The translations under genes were made by a program, and so were the position numbers. From assembly GCA_026770025.1 (NCBI GenBank), contig JAMXDE010000040.1, forward strand, positions 496,001 through 560,000: DNA of 64,000 nucleotides, read 5' to 3'. The notes under the pieces are model-generated. The model saw nothing but the letters and a program-made list of their open reading frames with translations, was not told the DNA's origin and searched no databases. The DNA is from Craspedostauros australis (Eukaryota; Bacillariophyta; Bacillariophyceae; Mastogloiales; Achnanthaceae). Shown piece after piece: positions 20,588 through 33,500 of the stretch; the stretch's first letter is position 1, and each line of letters opens with the position of its first letter.

Positions 20588-23500
20588 ATGATCGTCCTTC
20601 CGAAGCACCGCAGCGCAGTCATGGCGCTCCTCCTCCTTGGGGCTTCGCAAACCAGCCCGTCGTGCGCTTTTGTGCCAGCCATTCCAACGAGATCGACCAC
20701 CAGGTCCGCCTTTGCGCCTGCCACCGACCTGGGTGGCTTTGTGCCGCGGATCTCCGCCCTCTCGGCGCGCAACGCACCGATGCGCAGCTTCAAGGCAACG
20801 CAACTGCGCATGTCATCGGTGGACTTTGACAATTCCAAGTACACCGAGGCGGCCTGGTCGACCATCACGGCGCTCTCCAAGGCTGCCGATTACTACCAGA
20901 CCTCCACCATCGAGGCACCGATCATCTTGGATGTCATCTTGAATCCGTCCAAGCATGGCTCCAGCGACGATGCCGACAGCGCCAAGCGAGCTGCCGAGCA
21001 GGTCTTTGGAAACGCCGGTGCGGACACCAAGAAGCTGCGTCAGGAGTTGGAAAACTACCTCTCCAAGCAGCCCAAGATTTCCACGCCGTCGGACCAAAAG
21101 GCGATGGGACGCAGCATGCAGCAGGTCCTCGAATCTGCTCGTGCTGGCATGTCCCTGTTGGGGGTGAGTAGCTTGTCAATGTGCTGCATGAACTTGCAAT
21201 TGGGCACAGTGTGGCATGGTATGGAACGGCATGGTCCGAGCTCTGCTGGCATCAGATGCATAGCCATCATTGTCTGCGCAATGTGTTTCATGGAATGCAT
21301 TCACATCCACAATCGCATTCATACCGACGATCAACTTGTGCTCCTACAGAGATTGCACTTGGTCCATACTCGCACGTATTGGTGCTCTGCAGAAAAAAAA
21401 TGAACTCAGGCGACTCACATTTCCGCATTGTTTGACACTCCCCGCTCCCACAAACCAAACCGCATCAACACTGGCGACGCTCAATACGCAATGCACAATG
21501 CCAACATGTGCAACAATCAACACCGCCACTTTCCGATAAAATACAGGATTCCTTCATTTCCACAGAGGGAATCATATTGGGCCTGACGAAAGAGGACGAT
21601 AAGTTCACGCGGGATGCGCTCCTGAAGCAGGGAATCAATTATGCCGACATCTTGAAGTCCGTCAAGGAGATTCGGGACAAGAACGGCCCTGTCATTTCGC
21701 GCGGCGCGGAGAACATGTACGACGCCCTGCTCAAGTACGGCATCGACTTCACGGAACGCGCTGAGCAAGGCAAGCTCGATCCCGTCATCGGCCGCGACGA
21801 TGAGATCCGACGTGCCATCCAGATCCTCAGCCGCAGAACGAAGAACAATCCGGTCCTCATCGGAGATCCTGGAGTCGGAAAGACGGCCATCGCCGAAGGC
21901 ATCGCGCAGCGCATGGTGGCGGGCGATGTTCCCGACTCGCTCCAGAATTGCCGCCTCATCGGTCTTGATCTTGCCGCGCTCGTGGCGGGAGCCAGCATGA
22001 GAGGTGAATTCGAGGAGCGTCTCAAGGCTGTCTTGGAAGAGGTCACGAACAGCAACGGCGAAATCATCCTCTTCATTGACGAGATGCACACTGTCGTCGG
22101 TGCTGGGGTACGTACCATCGTCGTCGCTCTGCATCTCACTGTACTCTTGTGTGTGTGTATGTGTGTGCGTATTGGACGCGTGTACCATCAGTTGGCTTCA
22201 ACTCCGCAATGCAATACGACGCAAATCACGGCGTACTCACCACTTTGCATCATTCATTCTGATTGCCGCACAATTGCATGCACGTGTTCAATTCTTGTAA
22301 ATCCCACCCGTCATATCAAATCAAATGATTGCTTTGCTAAACAGGCCGCCCAAGGATCGATGGATGCCAGCAACTTGCTCAAGCCTGCCTTGGCACGTGG
22401 TCAGCTCCGTTGCATTGGCGCGACAACCATCAACGAGTACCGCCAGTACATCGAAAAGGATAAGGCCCTGGAACGTCGATTCCAGCAGGTTATGATCGAA
22501 CAGCCAAGCCCCGAGGACACCGTCAGCATCCTCCGAGGATTGAAATCTCGCTACGAGACCCACCATGGAGTCCGCATTCGCGATGAAGCGCTTCTGGCCG
22601 CCGCCAAGCTGAGCCACAGATACATCCCGGACCGGTACGTTCTCTTGTTGCTGTGTTTGTGCGATGTCTGAATTTCAAGATCGGAGAATCATATCCGTCT
22701 TGGTCAGAAGCCAGAACGGACCAGGTGAAAGTGGAGATACGTATTCTCCATGATGCCCTACCAATTGCGATGGAATGCACGAGCCAGTCAGCTCGTCAGC
22801 GATCAATGTACATTCTTCGTGTCTCACACCATTCTATCCACAAAAACACAACTCTACATTGCGTCGCATTGTATTTCATGTTCCTCACTCGACTCGTATT
22901 TTACGTCGCGCAGGTTCCTTCCTGACAAGGCAATTGATCTGGTGGATGAGGCATGCGCCAAGCTGAAGAATGAGCTGACGTCCAAGCCAACCATGCTTGA
23001 TGAAATTGACAGGCGCGTCATCCAACTGGAAATGGAACGTCTCTCCTTACGTTCGGATATGGAAGGAGAAGAGAATGCGGATTCCAAGGAGGCCAAGGCA
23101 GAAGGCGAGCGCATCGATAAGCTCGACCGAGAGCTCGAAGACCTGAAGCAGCAACAGGCCGACCTGAACACGAGATGGATGGCGGAGAAGGGTGGCGTGG
23201 ATCGTCTCAAGTCGCTCAAGGAAGAAATTGCAGCCATCAAGTTGGAGATCGAAAAATCAGAGCGCGAATTCGACCTCAACAAGGCTGCGGAATTGAAGTA
23301 CTCTCAACTCCCCAATCTCGAGAAGCAGCTCGCTGCCTTGGAGGAAACATCCGACGAGGGCGAAGCCAACAACAACGGCGAACGCATGCTTCGTGATGAA
23401 GTCGTCGCAGACGACATCGCCAACGTGGTCGCCGTCTGGACAGGCATTCCGCCGGGCAAGCTGCTGGAAACGGAACGTGACCGAATCCTCCACATGGATG

Positions 23501-24702
23501 ACAAGATTCGGGAACGCGTCATCGGCCAGGACAACGCCATCCAAGTCGTCACGGAGGCAGTCCAGCGTTCCAGAGCAGGGCTGAACGACCCGACAAAGCC
23601 AATCGCCTCGTTCATCTTCCTCGGACCCACGGGCGTTGGAAAGACGGAGCTGTGCAAGGCACTTAGCGAGTTCATGTTCGATTCGGAGGATGCTCTGATC
23701 CGCATCGACATGAGCGAGTATATGGAGAAGCACACTGTGTCAAGATTGCTCGGCGCACCTCCAGGTTACGTGGGGTACGACGAGGGTGGCCAACTGACGG
23801 ATGCCGTGCGTCGCAAGCCATACTCCGTCCTGCTGTTCGACGAGATGGAGAAGGCGCATCCTGATGGTACGTTGCAGAACGTGTAGATGCACATGCACAT
23901 GCGCATGCACAAACATTCTCAGGCATCTGTGAAAGTGATGACTGCGAATGCGAACACATCCGGATTTGCATTGGTTTCCCCTTGACTTCTTGCGTGAAGC
24001 CGCAGATTTGCTTCTTCGCATGCACCAGGTCCTCGTTGTACTCACGCGCTTGCTTCTACTCTTCCACCTTCGTGTTCGTTCACATTCCTGCAAATTCCTG
24101 TTTGCTGTGTTTCTGCAGTCTTCAATGTCATGCTCCAGATGCTTGACGACGGCCGACTGACCGACAGTAAGGGCAACAGCGTCAATTTCAGGAACACCAT
24201 CTGCATCTTCACCAGCAACATTGGAAGCCAGGACATTCTCGACCTCAACGGTTCCGACGAATCGGGATCCCAGGAGATCATGCGCCAACGTGTCACGGAC
24301 GCGATGCGACAGAACTTCAAGCCAGAATTCTTGAACCGCATCGACGAGCACGTCATCTTCAACAGCCTCGGGAAGGAGAATTTGCGAGAGATTGTCAAGC
24401 TCGAAGTTCGAAGACTCGTGGATCGTCTTGCCGATCGTCAGATGGCCATGACTGTTACCAACGCTGCGCTTGACTTCCTGACGGATGTTGGCTTCGATCC
24501 AGTGTACGGTGCCAGACCATTGAAGCGCACCATCCAAAGAGAGCTGGAGACAGTCGTGGCACGTGGCATCTTGAGCGGCGACTTCAGTGATGGGGATACC
24601 ATCCTCGTCGATGTTGCCAATGAACGGATCTCTGTGCGCAAAGGGCCACCCGTCATCGATGTCCAGCCTATCCCAACAGGCCAGCCATCGACATTCGGCT
24701 AA
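20588..24702 (+). CDS. CLPB: Plastid-targeted ClpB/Hsp100 disaggregase
   Basis: Five exons (20588-21163, 21547-22107, 22345-22634, 22914-23866, 24119-24702) join in frame to 987 residues. ClpB is a hexameric AAA+ unfoldase that resolubilises aggregates with Hsp70. Domains: N-domain (about 80-230), NBD1 with Walker A GDPGVGKT (298-305) and Walker B IILFIDE (365-371), and a long coiled-coil M-domain (about 506-621) that marks ClpB rather than ClpC. NBD2 follows with Walker A GPTGVGKT (713-720) and [13 protein letters not shown]. The N-terminus has a hydrophobic signal peptide ending in SPSCAFVP and then a Ser/Thr/Arg-rich, acid-poor stretch. This is the bipartite presequence of red secondary plastids with Phe at the cleavage site. 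The last two exons are split at HPD|V. Confidence 0.95.
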
Positions 24703-25016
24703 AATGGGTCGAATACTTCAGGTTGGACACAAGCTATCAGATACGTATGTAATGGCAACTCAACAGTTCCCATCACAGAGTTTCAAGAGCTACAGACTAC
24801 TGCAGCAGCGGAGGCCACATTCAGAACCCATGCACCACAAGGATTGAGTTGAGCATAGTCGTTGTAATCCTGAAATAAAGGAGCAAGGCGTAACAGAAGG
24901 AAAGGAGACGGTTCAATCTTACTGTCTCTGTCTCTCTCGTACTTGTATTGAGCAGAGTACTCTGCGATTCCCCAGTATGGCACATTGTTGGTACCACGCC
25001 AGTACCGATCGTTTCC
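24703..25016. other. Short convergent intergenic interval
   Basis: Only 314 bp separate the ClpB and RFC1 stop codons. A short palindrome GCAGAGTACTCTGC sits at about 24952. No other signal is seen. Confidence 0.6.
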
Positions 25017-28000
25017 CTATGTCCTCTTTCTCGACCTCGGCTTGGCTGTCGCCTTCTTCGCACCAGCGGCCTTCCCTCTCTTCTTCTTTGGCTTGAACTT
25101 GGCCTGCAACTTCTTCAAATCCTCCTCCTCGTCCACATCTGATTCGTCATCGCCTCCATCTTCGTCGATTGCGTCCAGGTCTGCCGGGTCGCGTTCCTTC
25201 TTGGATCCACCCCGTCTCGTCTTCTTGTCTCTGATCTGCTCCTCTATCAGTGCCTGACTTCTGTGGCTGCCTTGATTGTACTCGCGTGTGAGCGCTGCCT
25301 TGTGCTTGGATTCGATGTTCGCAAATGCTGGCGTCTTTTCGCCAAGACGAAACTCGTCAAATTTCTCCATCACATCCTCCTTGCTGAGGCCGTAGGCATC
25401 CATCAGTTCGATCGCCTGCTGGTTGGCATTGGGTTGCTGAGATTTGAGCATGGCCATGAACCGGTCGCGGAAGACCGGGAGGTAGTTCTGTCGTAGCTGC
25501 GCTGATCCGCCATGGATCTTATAGTTCATGTGGTATTGCAGCTCCTCCAGCAGGCGCTGCTTCTTGCCCTTCGTGGAATTCTTGCCCATCCAGGCCGTGA
25601 ATTCTGGGAATCCCGGCAGCATGCCGCCGTTCTGCCCACCAGCATGGTAGCCAGTCTTGACGGTCATCGTGGCGGAGAATGGAAGCAGACCCCAATTCTG
25701 ATCACCGCCACGCACGGCCTGTTCGGCGAGAGCATAATCGGACAGACTTTCGGCAGCCTTGTGCATAGTTTCCAGGTATTCCAGTTCCTTGCTGTCGTCG
25801 CCTGATCTCTTCACTTGGCTGTATGGTCCGACCATGACCTTGAGGTAATTCTGCTGCACGAGCAGTCCCACGATGTTGTAATCAACGAAAAATGCATCCG
25901 TGCGACGAAACAGATTGTCCACTGCCGCCTTTGGAGTGGCGCCATGCAGACCTCGCCTGCCCTCCAGGACTGTCTTGGCGGCATCAAACAGGCTGACGCG
26001 AAGAATTTCATCCTTGTTGATCGAGCTCTGTCTCTCCTTGAGGCCTTTGTAGGTCAGCGATCGTTGTCCGTCCCGTTTGTTGGCCCACATCTGCAGGCAA
26101 TTGATGACCTGCCGCACATCGTTGCCACAGGACTCCGCGATGGCTTCAGCCGCATTGCGCTCCACCTCCAAGCCTTCCATCTTGGCGATGCGCATGGCGC
26201 GCATGGCCATCGTGGATTTGATGGGACGTCGGAACCGCAGATCCATGCAGTACGGCACTAAGGATTTCATTTTCTGGCTCTGCCTGTCGTTGCAAATGCA
26301 GATGATAGGGACCTTGCTCTTCTTGATCATCTGGATCAGTTCAGCCATTCCACTTCGATCGCCCGCTCCCATTCCATCCACTTCGTCCATGATGATGCAG
26401 CGGAGCTTCTTTTGGTTTCTGCCACGTCCATGGCCATATCCTGATGGTTTCTGGAAGTTGAGAGTTTGAGAACCTGTGATGTCACCCAGCGTCGTCTGCA
26501 GTGCCTTCTTGGATCGTGCGTCCGACGCATTGAATTCCAAAAGATCGCGGCCAGCCTCTTGCGCAACCAGCGTGGCGGTCGTCGTTTCTGCATCAGTGAC
26601 AGTCAGTACAATGTGTTGGTATCCATCATGGTCGTTCGATGATACGCATAGATATGTGAAGGATCCGAATAATAAGTGGAGTGGAGTAGAGTGGTGTAGT
26701 GCCATGGCATGGCATGGCGCAATAGTGCGAATCGGTGTGAGTGAAGCCGTCTGTAAATGAACCAATTGAAGCAGCGGCCGAATGACTCTCGAGTGCACCA
26801 ACGACCCAATCACGCCACGTCACGGCAACGAAAACAACACCGCATCAACAACGAACATGATGTCAATGGCAATCGCATCGACAGTGATAGAAACGGACTT
26901 ACTTCCAATTCCGGGTGGCCCAGACAAGAGCGCAGCCTTCCAAGGACCTCTTGGGTTGGAGAACGTCTTGCCAGATGCCTTGGGGTTGTTGAAGGTCCTT
27001 TCCCATGTCGTGAGCCAGGCTCTGAGCTTTTTGATGTGCTCGGAGTTGCCAATGATCTCATTGGTGCCTTTGGGTGCATGCTTGTCCACCCAGAGCTCGG
27101 CCGATCTGTCGTCGCTCTTTCCAGATGTTCGTGCTGCTGCTGATGATGATGATGTCGTCGTTGTTGAGGATGCAGTTGTTGCGAGTGAGTTGGATGCCAC
27201 CGTCGACGCGGCTGTGCCTTGCGATGACTCTGCTTCCAATGATTTCTGACGCCTTGCTGCGTACGGGTTAGACACAGCCGCTGCAGACGCCGACTTCGCG
27301 TACGGGTTGGTCGCGGCTGATTTCTTTGCGTATGGATTTACCTTGGCGGAAGACCCGGTCGCTCGCTTCGCATATGGATTGGAAGGCACGGATGACGTGG
27401 ATTGCACTGATGGCTGTCGTTTCAACGCAGAACTTGAGACAGCAGCGGCAGCAGTAGAAGACGACAACGATGGTGCTGTTGTTGAGGTTGAGATCCCCTT
27501 TGCTCGCATGGCCTTCTTTTGGTATTGGTCGCAGATGCCGTAGAGCTGCTTGTCACCTTTGGCAATCTTGACCGTGCCCAACTCTGTGGCCTTCCTGAAC
27601 TTGGACCCTTCCGTGTAGGGACGACCATCTTCGAGCACTTCTCCAGCGATCAGGTATGAAGTCTTGGAAGACACCCCGGTGGTGACACGGCCACCCAAGG
27701 TCTTCACGATGTCCATCGCCTCTTCTCTGGATAGCTCGTCCATCACTCCCGTGAAGACAAAGGTGAGACCATCCAGACATTGCGGGACCACGCAGGAATC
27801 GACGTCGAAGGTGTCAAGCTCCAATGTCGGCTCCAACACCTCCACTTTCGAAGAATTCTGCTTCCTCGTCGTCGGCTTGACAACTCTTCGCTTTGCTGTC
27901 GTTGCCGCTGCTGTTGATGATGCTGTTGGTTGGGATTTACTCGGTCTTTTCGTTGGCTTGGTGCCAGTGTCGTTATCGATCTCCACCACTTCCACATCCC

Positions 28001-28502
28001 CCAAGCCTCTCTTAGGGTTGGATCGTGCGGACGCATCTTTCTTAGTGCTCCTAGTGCTATAAGTACGACTGCCGGTGCCCGCATTCCTCGCATCCTTCCT
28101 ATCTGCACGCGTTGTCTGGTAGCGACGATCGTCTTCGGACACTTCAGTGACAGGACTGTCGTCCTGTTTGGGCTTCTTTGCTGCCTTTGGTGCCGAAGTT
28201 GGCGATGTCTGGGCTTTGCCTGTGACAGTAGTTGGCGCATCATCAATCACTCGCTTCTTCTTCGCCTTTACCTCGGAGTTGGCATTTGCATTTGTGTTGG
28301 CCGTGGCACTGGTGCTGTCGCTGTTGCCGGATTGATGGCGATTGCTGTTGGATGCAGATTTTGCCTCCGACCTCGTTTTTGGCGCTTTTGAGGCACCTGC
28401 CTTCGTTGATGGCGATGATGAAGATGATGATGCCTTTGCTTTGCCGCTGGGGCTGGCGCCATCTTTCTTCTGCGTGGCCTTGAAGAAGTTGCGGATGTCC
28501 AT
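25017..28502 (-). CDS. RFC1: Replication factor C large subunit (clamp loader)
   Basis: Two exons (28502-26903 and 26587-25017) join to 1,056 residues. RFC1 is the large subunit of the pentameric loader that opens PCNA and places it on primer-template junctions. It begins with the PCNA-binding motif MDIRNFF. A long Ser/Thr/Lys-rich disordered region follows, then a BRCT domain (about 241-325; GLTFVFTGVMDELSREEA, GGRVTTGVSSKTSYLI). Four degenerate NPYAK repeats follow, and then the AAA+ core with Walker A GPPGIGKT (528-535) and Walker B RCIIMDEVDGM. The intron splits the Walker A Lys codon. The C-terminal RFC1 domain ends in a Lys/Arg-rich nuclear localisation tail. The length is near that of animal RFC1 (about 1,150). 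Confidence 0.95.
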
Positions 28503-29059
28503 GGTGCAGTGAATAGTATTATGGACAGAAGGTGCAGCTGCTGACACGAAGTGCGACAAGTGTACCTGCCCAGAACTCTCGATTGAGGGATCAGCGGACG
28601 GATTGGTTGAAGCGATGTGTGGCGGGTTGGAGGATCCGCATTGTGTGCTTGTTGTTGGTGGCAACGACGATGGTGGTCGTGTTGGTTGGTTACCCACAAT
28701 GCTCCCTGCACCAAAGATCGTTGTCGGGTGATCCTTGCGAGGCGTCGCGTTGTGTGGCGGTTGCGCGCACCAGCTCATTTGTGCGTATTTTTGCCAACAT
28801 CAACAGCGTTTCGACTCATTCGATTAAAACAACCAAACGAGAACATGTTCCACAACGCGGAACAACACGCTCAGCAACACGAAGGGGAGGGAACAAGCGG
28901 CTTCTTGAATCGTATCGCGTTGCGCCCATCCTCCTCGATACCAACACATTCGGTTCCTCCCACCAATCCATCATTCCAAACCACTCGTATTCGTACCCTC
29001 CACAAGACGTAGCAACATATTGCAACACCGCAACGACGAAACGACGAAACGAGGCAACA
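28503..29059. promoter_or_regulatory. Divergent promoter region, RFC1 and TMEM128-like
   Basis: This 557-bp interval separates two head-to-head start codons. I looked for E2F-type boxes because RFC1 is an S-phase gene and found none with the full core. Confidence 0.45.
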
Positions 29060-29771
29060 ATGTATGACAGAGTCAATCAAAGCGACGCCGGCAGCGATGT
29101 GCACGCCGGTGCCATGAACCGGTCGCGAGGCGAACGTCTCACAGACAAACTAGTCGCATGTACGTAAGAAGAAGAAGAAGAGGCGGTCGCGCCATGGTTC
29201 TTGAAGATTCCTCTGGGTTGCTTGTTGGTTCTGGGCTTTCATGGATGTCGCCGAATCGCATACTCTATCTTTTGCAACCGTGCTTGACGATGACCGTTTC
29301 ATGTCCTCACGTACTCTTGCTGCGGTTCTTTCACACCATCTACGCTGCTTTGCTCTGCAATGTTCTCATCATCCACACATGCATACGCACGCACATGCAT
29401 CTACGCCCACAGTCGGGTGGTTGCTGATAGCCATGCTCACGGCAAGATGGACCAAGTTCTACGCACAAATCTGGAGCGGCGATGACATAAACAGAGGTTT
29501 GCTTCATTTGGGCGTCATCGGGATTGGCGTTGTTGTCAGCCTCGCGCTCTACCTCACCGTCTACCTTCCCAGAGTCAAAGGCCTCGCCGATAGTTCTGCG
29601 TGGAGCGTGTACTGTCCGTATGTCATCCCATCCATGACGGCCACAGGCATCATCACAACCCTCATCCTCATACGATCGTTCTGGGACAAGTGGGGCTTCC
29701 TGTCACCGCTCATTCTGGGCACTCAGTGCATGGGGTGCATTATGTCGCTCCATTTCATTCCAGCATTCTGA
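29060..29771 (+). CDS. TMEM128-like membrane protein
   Basis: Two exons (29060-29159 and 29413-29771) join to 152 residues. The donor is GTACGT and the acceptor CAG, and the join reads DKLVAFGWLL. A polar N-terminus precedes about four hydrophobic segments: GWLLIAMLTARW, LGVIGIGVVVSLALYLTVYL, VIPSMTATGIITTLILI, and LSPLILGTQCMGCIMSLHFI. The segment order and the F/LSPLxLxTQxMGxxM motif match animal TMEM128, a small ER-associated four-helix protein of unknown function. Assignment rests on this motif by eye. The gene is convergent with the USP gene. Confidence 0.7.
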
Positions 29772-30523
29772 GTTATTCCACCACGCTGCCAAAGATCCGC
29801 AACACATCCTCTGCCACCACCATACGTGCAAGACGATTGTCTCCATGAATGCATGGGGAGTGTCGATGCCCCGGTTGGCAATTGTCAGGTGGCAATGAAC
29901 ATTGTTGTGCTCGCGATCGATGCAATCAACGTCAACCAACCAAACAGCAAGCATACCGAAAAGAGGCTTTTTCCATTCGTCATAATGGACGATTCCGAAA
30001 AACCACAAGATGATGGTACTATTCGTACTATGCGTTCGAGTTGTATTGTCTGTTGGTCCAGCTCCGCTCCGCTGAGCTCAATTCGAACCAACCCGCGTCG
30101 CGACCTCACGATGCGTCAAGTAACTTGGTGACGAACGTGATGGGAAGACCTCATGGAGCGCCCCTTGCTTCTCAAGGAGAGCGTGCTTGCGCCATTGCTG
30201 TCAGTGCTTGGGTGGAAGCAGGACAGCTGTGGATGGATCAATTTCTCCAACATGGTCATCACCATGACCATCATTAGCAGAAGCATCACGTGCAATTTAT
30301 TGCATGCTCATAGAGTAGCGCTCTTTATCATTCGAGAGGTCTCATCATGGGCTGTTTGCGCGAATCTGCGTTGCTCTCTGAACGTCAACGTGGACGGATG
30401 AGAGTGCATGGTTGTGTTGCGCCGTGCTTGGACTGTTGTATGGGGGTAGAGCTGAAGCCGCTGCGGCGGCTGCTGCTGGTGTCGTCAGGTCGCTCATAAC
30501 GATGTCGAAGATGGGAAGATTGT
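29772..30523. other. Convergent intergenic interval
   Basis: This 752-bp interval lies between the TMEM128-like and USP stop codons. No gene or clear structure is seen. A small palindromic ATGGTCATCACCATGACCAT lies at about 30252. Confidence 0.55.
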
Positions 30524-33500
30524 TCACCGCCCCTTCTTGCGCGCCTTGGTTTTCACCTTTTTGAATCCATCTTGATCAGTCTCAAGTGCGCCATGTGGAT
30601 CAATCTCTCGGCTCGCCATGGCCTTTTCCAAGCCGGCCCAACGAGCCTCACCTTTTACTCGTTTATAGAACAGCACGTATGCCCCGCCTGTCACTGTTGC
30701 ATCCCCTGTGGTTTCTCCGACGTGAGCATCGTTGTACCGGTACCACCTGGAGTCTTTCGAGTTGCGCACCGTCGCTGTGTAATGCCCGCTGTTGGCCGTC
30801 ATACCTGCGTGTTCGCTTACTCCGAAGAGCTGTCATGATTGTGAAAAGAGTGTCGGCGACCGCGTCAGTAGCAGTAGCGACAGCACCAACAACAAGTCCA
30901 TTGATCAATCAAAAAGTTGGAGGATACGATCATCGAATGCAATGGGAGTGGACGTACAAGGAGCGTGAGATTCTTCCTTCCTTCTTTCTTTCGCATATCA
31001 GGCACACACACACACTATATGTTGTGGACGAGTCACATCATGCCCATCCGCATTTTTGTTCCACCACGCACTTTCATCGTCACGAGACATCGATCACGCC
31101 AAAATGTCGACAAGGCACGCCACGTCACGTCACATCATATCACATCAACTTACTCTGTAGATGGGCGGAGCGTCTGGATCCTTCGGACCGAGCACGTACT
31201 TGCTCATGTCGAGATGATCGATCGGGAATTTCACGGAGCTGTCAATCTTGGATCGAATGACCCTGTCGTTGACTTGGTCGTGCTCGAATGTGAAGCGCTT
31301 CAAGTGCAGGATGAGAATGTCAGGCACGGACCACAGGGCGATCATTTTGAGTGCGCAAACGTGCTTCTTGCAGCTCGGGCAGTACCACGCGTTCATCTCA
31401 TCAAGCTGTTCGCCCTCCATGAACTTCTCTATGCAGTTCTCCAGGCGGATGTCCATGTTGTTCTTCTCCGTCGAGATTGGCAGCGATATGGTTGAGAAGA
31501 CGTCGAATTTGATACTCTCCCTACCGCAAATGGGGCAGGTCAGATGGCTGCGGTGCATCCCCTGGCAGTGATCGACGACGATGCTGTCGTGCCTCAGGAG
31601 ATGCTTCCTCCAGGTCTCGATCGCCACCTTCGAATCTTCCTGCCCAAAGCCTTCCAGCTCTTCCACATACGGCTTCGATTTGACGCGGTTGCAATCCTCG
31701 TGTAATCCATCCATCAGGAACTGACAAAACTCCTGACTGTCATGCTGGTAGCAATTGTTGAATTGTGGCGCGAAGCTGGCGACCGTTTGCTTGAGCATCC
31801 GCGGAGCGAGGGCCGAGTACTTGCCGGCCCATATTTCATTCAACAAATTGGCGTACGCTATGGCCACGTGCCCGCCGCTTCCCAGAGGGTTCTTTTGATT
31901 CAGATCGGTGAGGTACTTGCCATCCAGAAAGAACTTCGTCAGCTGTTCGATGTGATTGAGACACTGCACGATGGAGTTCAGGAAGCAGGAGTTGCCCAGA
32001 TTGTGGAGACCCACAGAACCAGGAGCGGGGGGATTGCCTCGCAGCGATTCCTTCATGAAACCTCCACCGTACATGTTGTTGAACGACTTCATAATCTCCA
32101 CTGGCTTCCGGCCAGCATCATACTCGTATCGCAAAGTCGCAACATTCGCTCTGGGCTTTTCAGGTTCTATACGAACGTGTGTGCCTGCTTTGCATAGTTC
32201 TTCTCCGTACACGTTGATCCATCGCAACGATGGATGTTGCTTCTCTCTGGACGCGTTATCCGATGGGTTCGGTGCAGCCGCAGCAACCGGAACTTCCCTG
32301 CCTCGCAACTCCTCTTCGATAAACACAAACACTGCTGTCTTCCGGCCCAGAAGGAGCAAGGGTTGCGCCTTGGGAGAGTCTGACAGAGCTCCATTGTCGT
32401 CGTACTTTTCCAGCTCTGCGCCCATCGTGACGATCTGTGGTTCGGCCGTCGGGGCTTGTACTTGCCGCACCGTGCCCTTGTACCAACGCGGGCGGTTGGC
32501 CACGGAGGAGGAGTCACGGACCTCTACCAAAGACCCTTCGACCAAGGCATCTCGCCATCGTGGGGTATGCGTCCAAAGCGGGGCTGGTGGATTGAGCTTG
32601 CTGTTAATGTTGCCTGGAACATCAACCTCGTTATTGCGTTTGACCCAGGTATCCCATTTCGATGCCCATCCCATGTAATGCACCTTCACCGATGTTTCCG
32701 ACACGTCGCACACCAACGATTCGTACCATCTGCCTGTTTCGTCTTGCGCATCCACGTAGTCGCCTGGTCTGAGTCTGTTCTGCAGTTCCAGCGGTGCTCG
32801 CGGCCATTCACCTCCCGTTTTTCGTGTCTCGATGAGGACGGAGATTTCACGGCGATCGGCACCATCATCGAAGGTCCGCAACCAGTCGCCAACCAATAGT
32901 TCCGGTTTGTCCTCGCCATTCTTCTTCTGCAGCTTCCCGTCGAGGTTGCCCTGGTTGATGAGTTCGTAACCGTCACCCGACGATGTGCCGTTGACGCGCT
33001 TGCACCAAACTCGTTTGCAGCTGGTGGATGTTTTCACGGCGGCTGCTCGGAGAAGTTCATTGAGCACCTGTTGGACGCGGCTGCGTTCTGATACCAAAGC
33101 CAAGCAGCGTTGCGGCGCTGCCCGCACCGTGCCATCCGTGCCAAGGACCTTGCACTCTAGCCTCACCGGATGCACCTCAACTTTGAAGCTGGGAGTTTGC
33201 TGTTCGTGCCTCGTTCGTTCCTGATGCATGAGTTTGGCCATCGGCGATGCCGGTCCCGATCCAGCCGACGTAGTCCCAACCATCGGTGATGGCGCTGTTG
33301 AGTACAGCACCCTGCGTTTGAACTCCAGCGGTCGAGATCTCGCAGGTGAGCTGTGGTGACCGTTGCTGTAACCATTTGTTTGTGTCGAACGTGGTTGTAT
33401 GCCGATGGATTCCAATCCTGTTTGCGTTTGAGACGGAAGCGGTGACTTGGACGCTTCGAAATGCAGCAATGACGACGAATCTCCTGTATGGGCCTGGAAA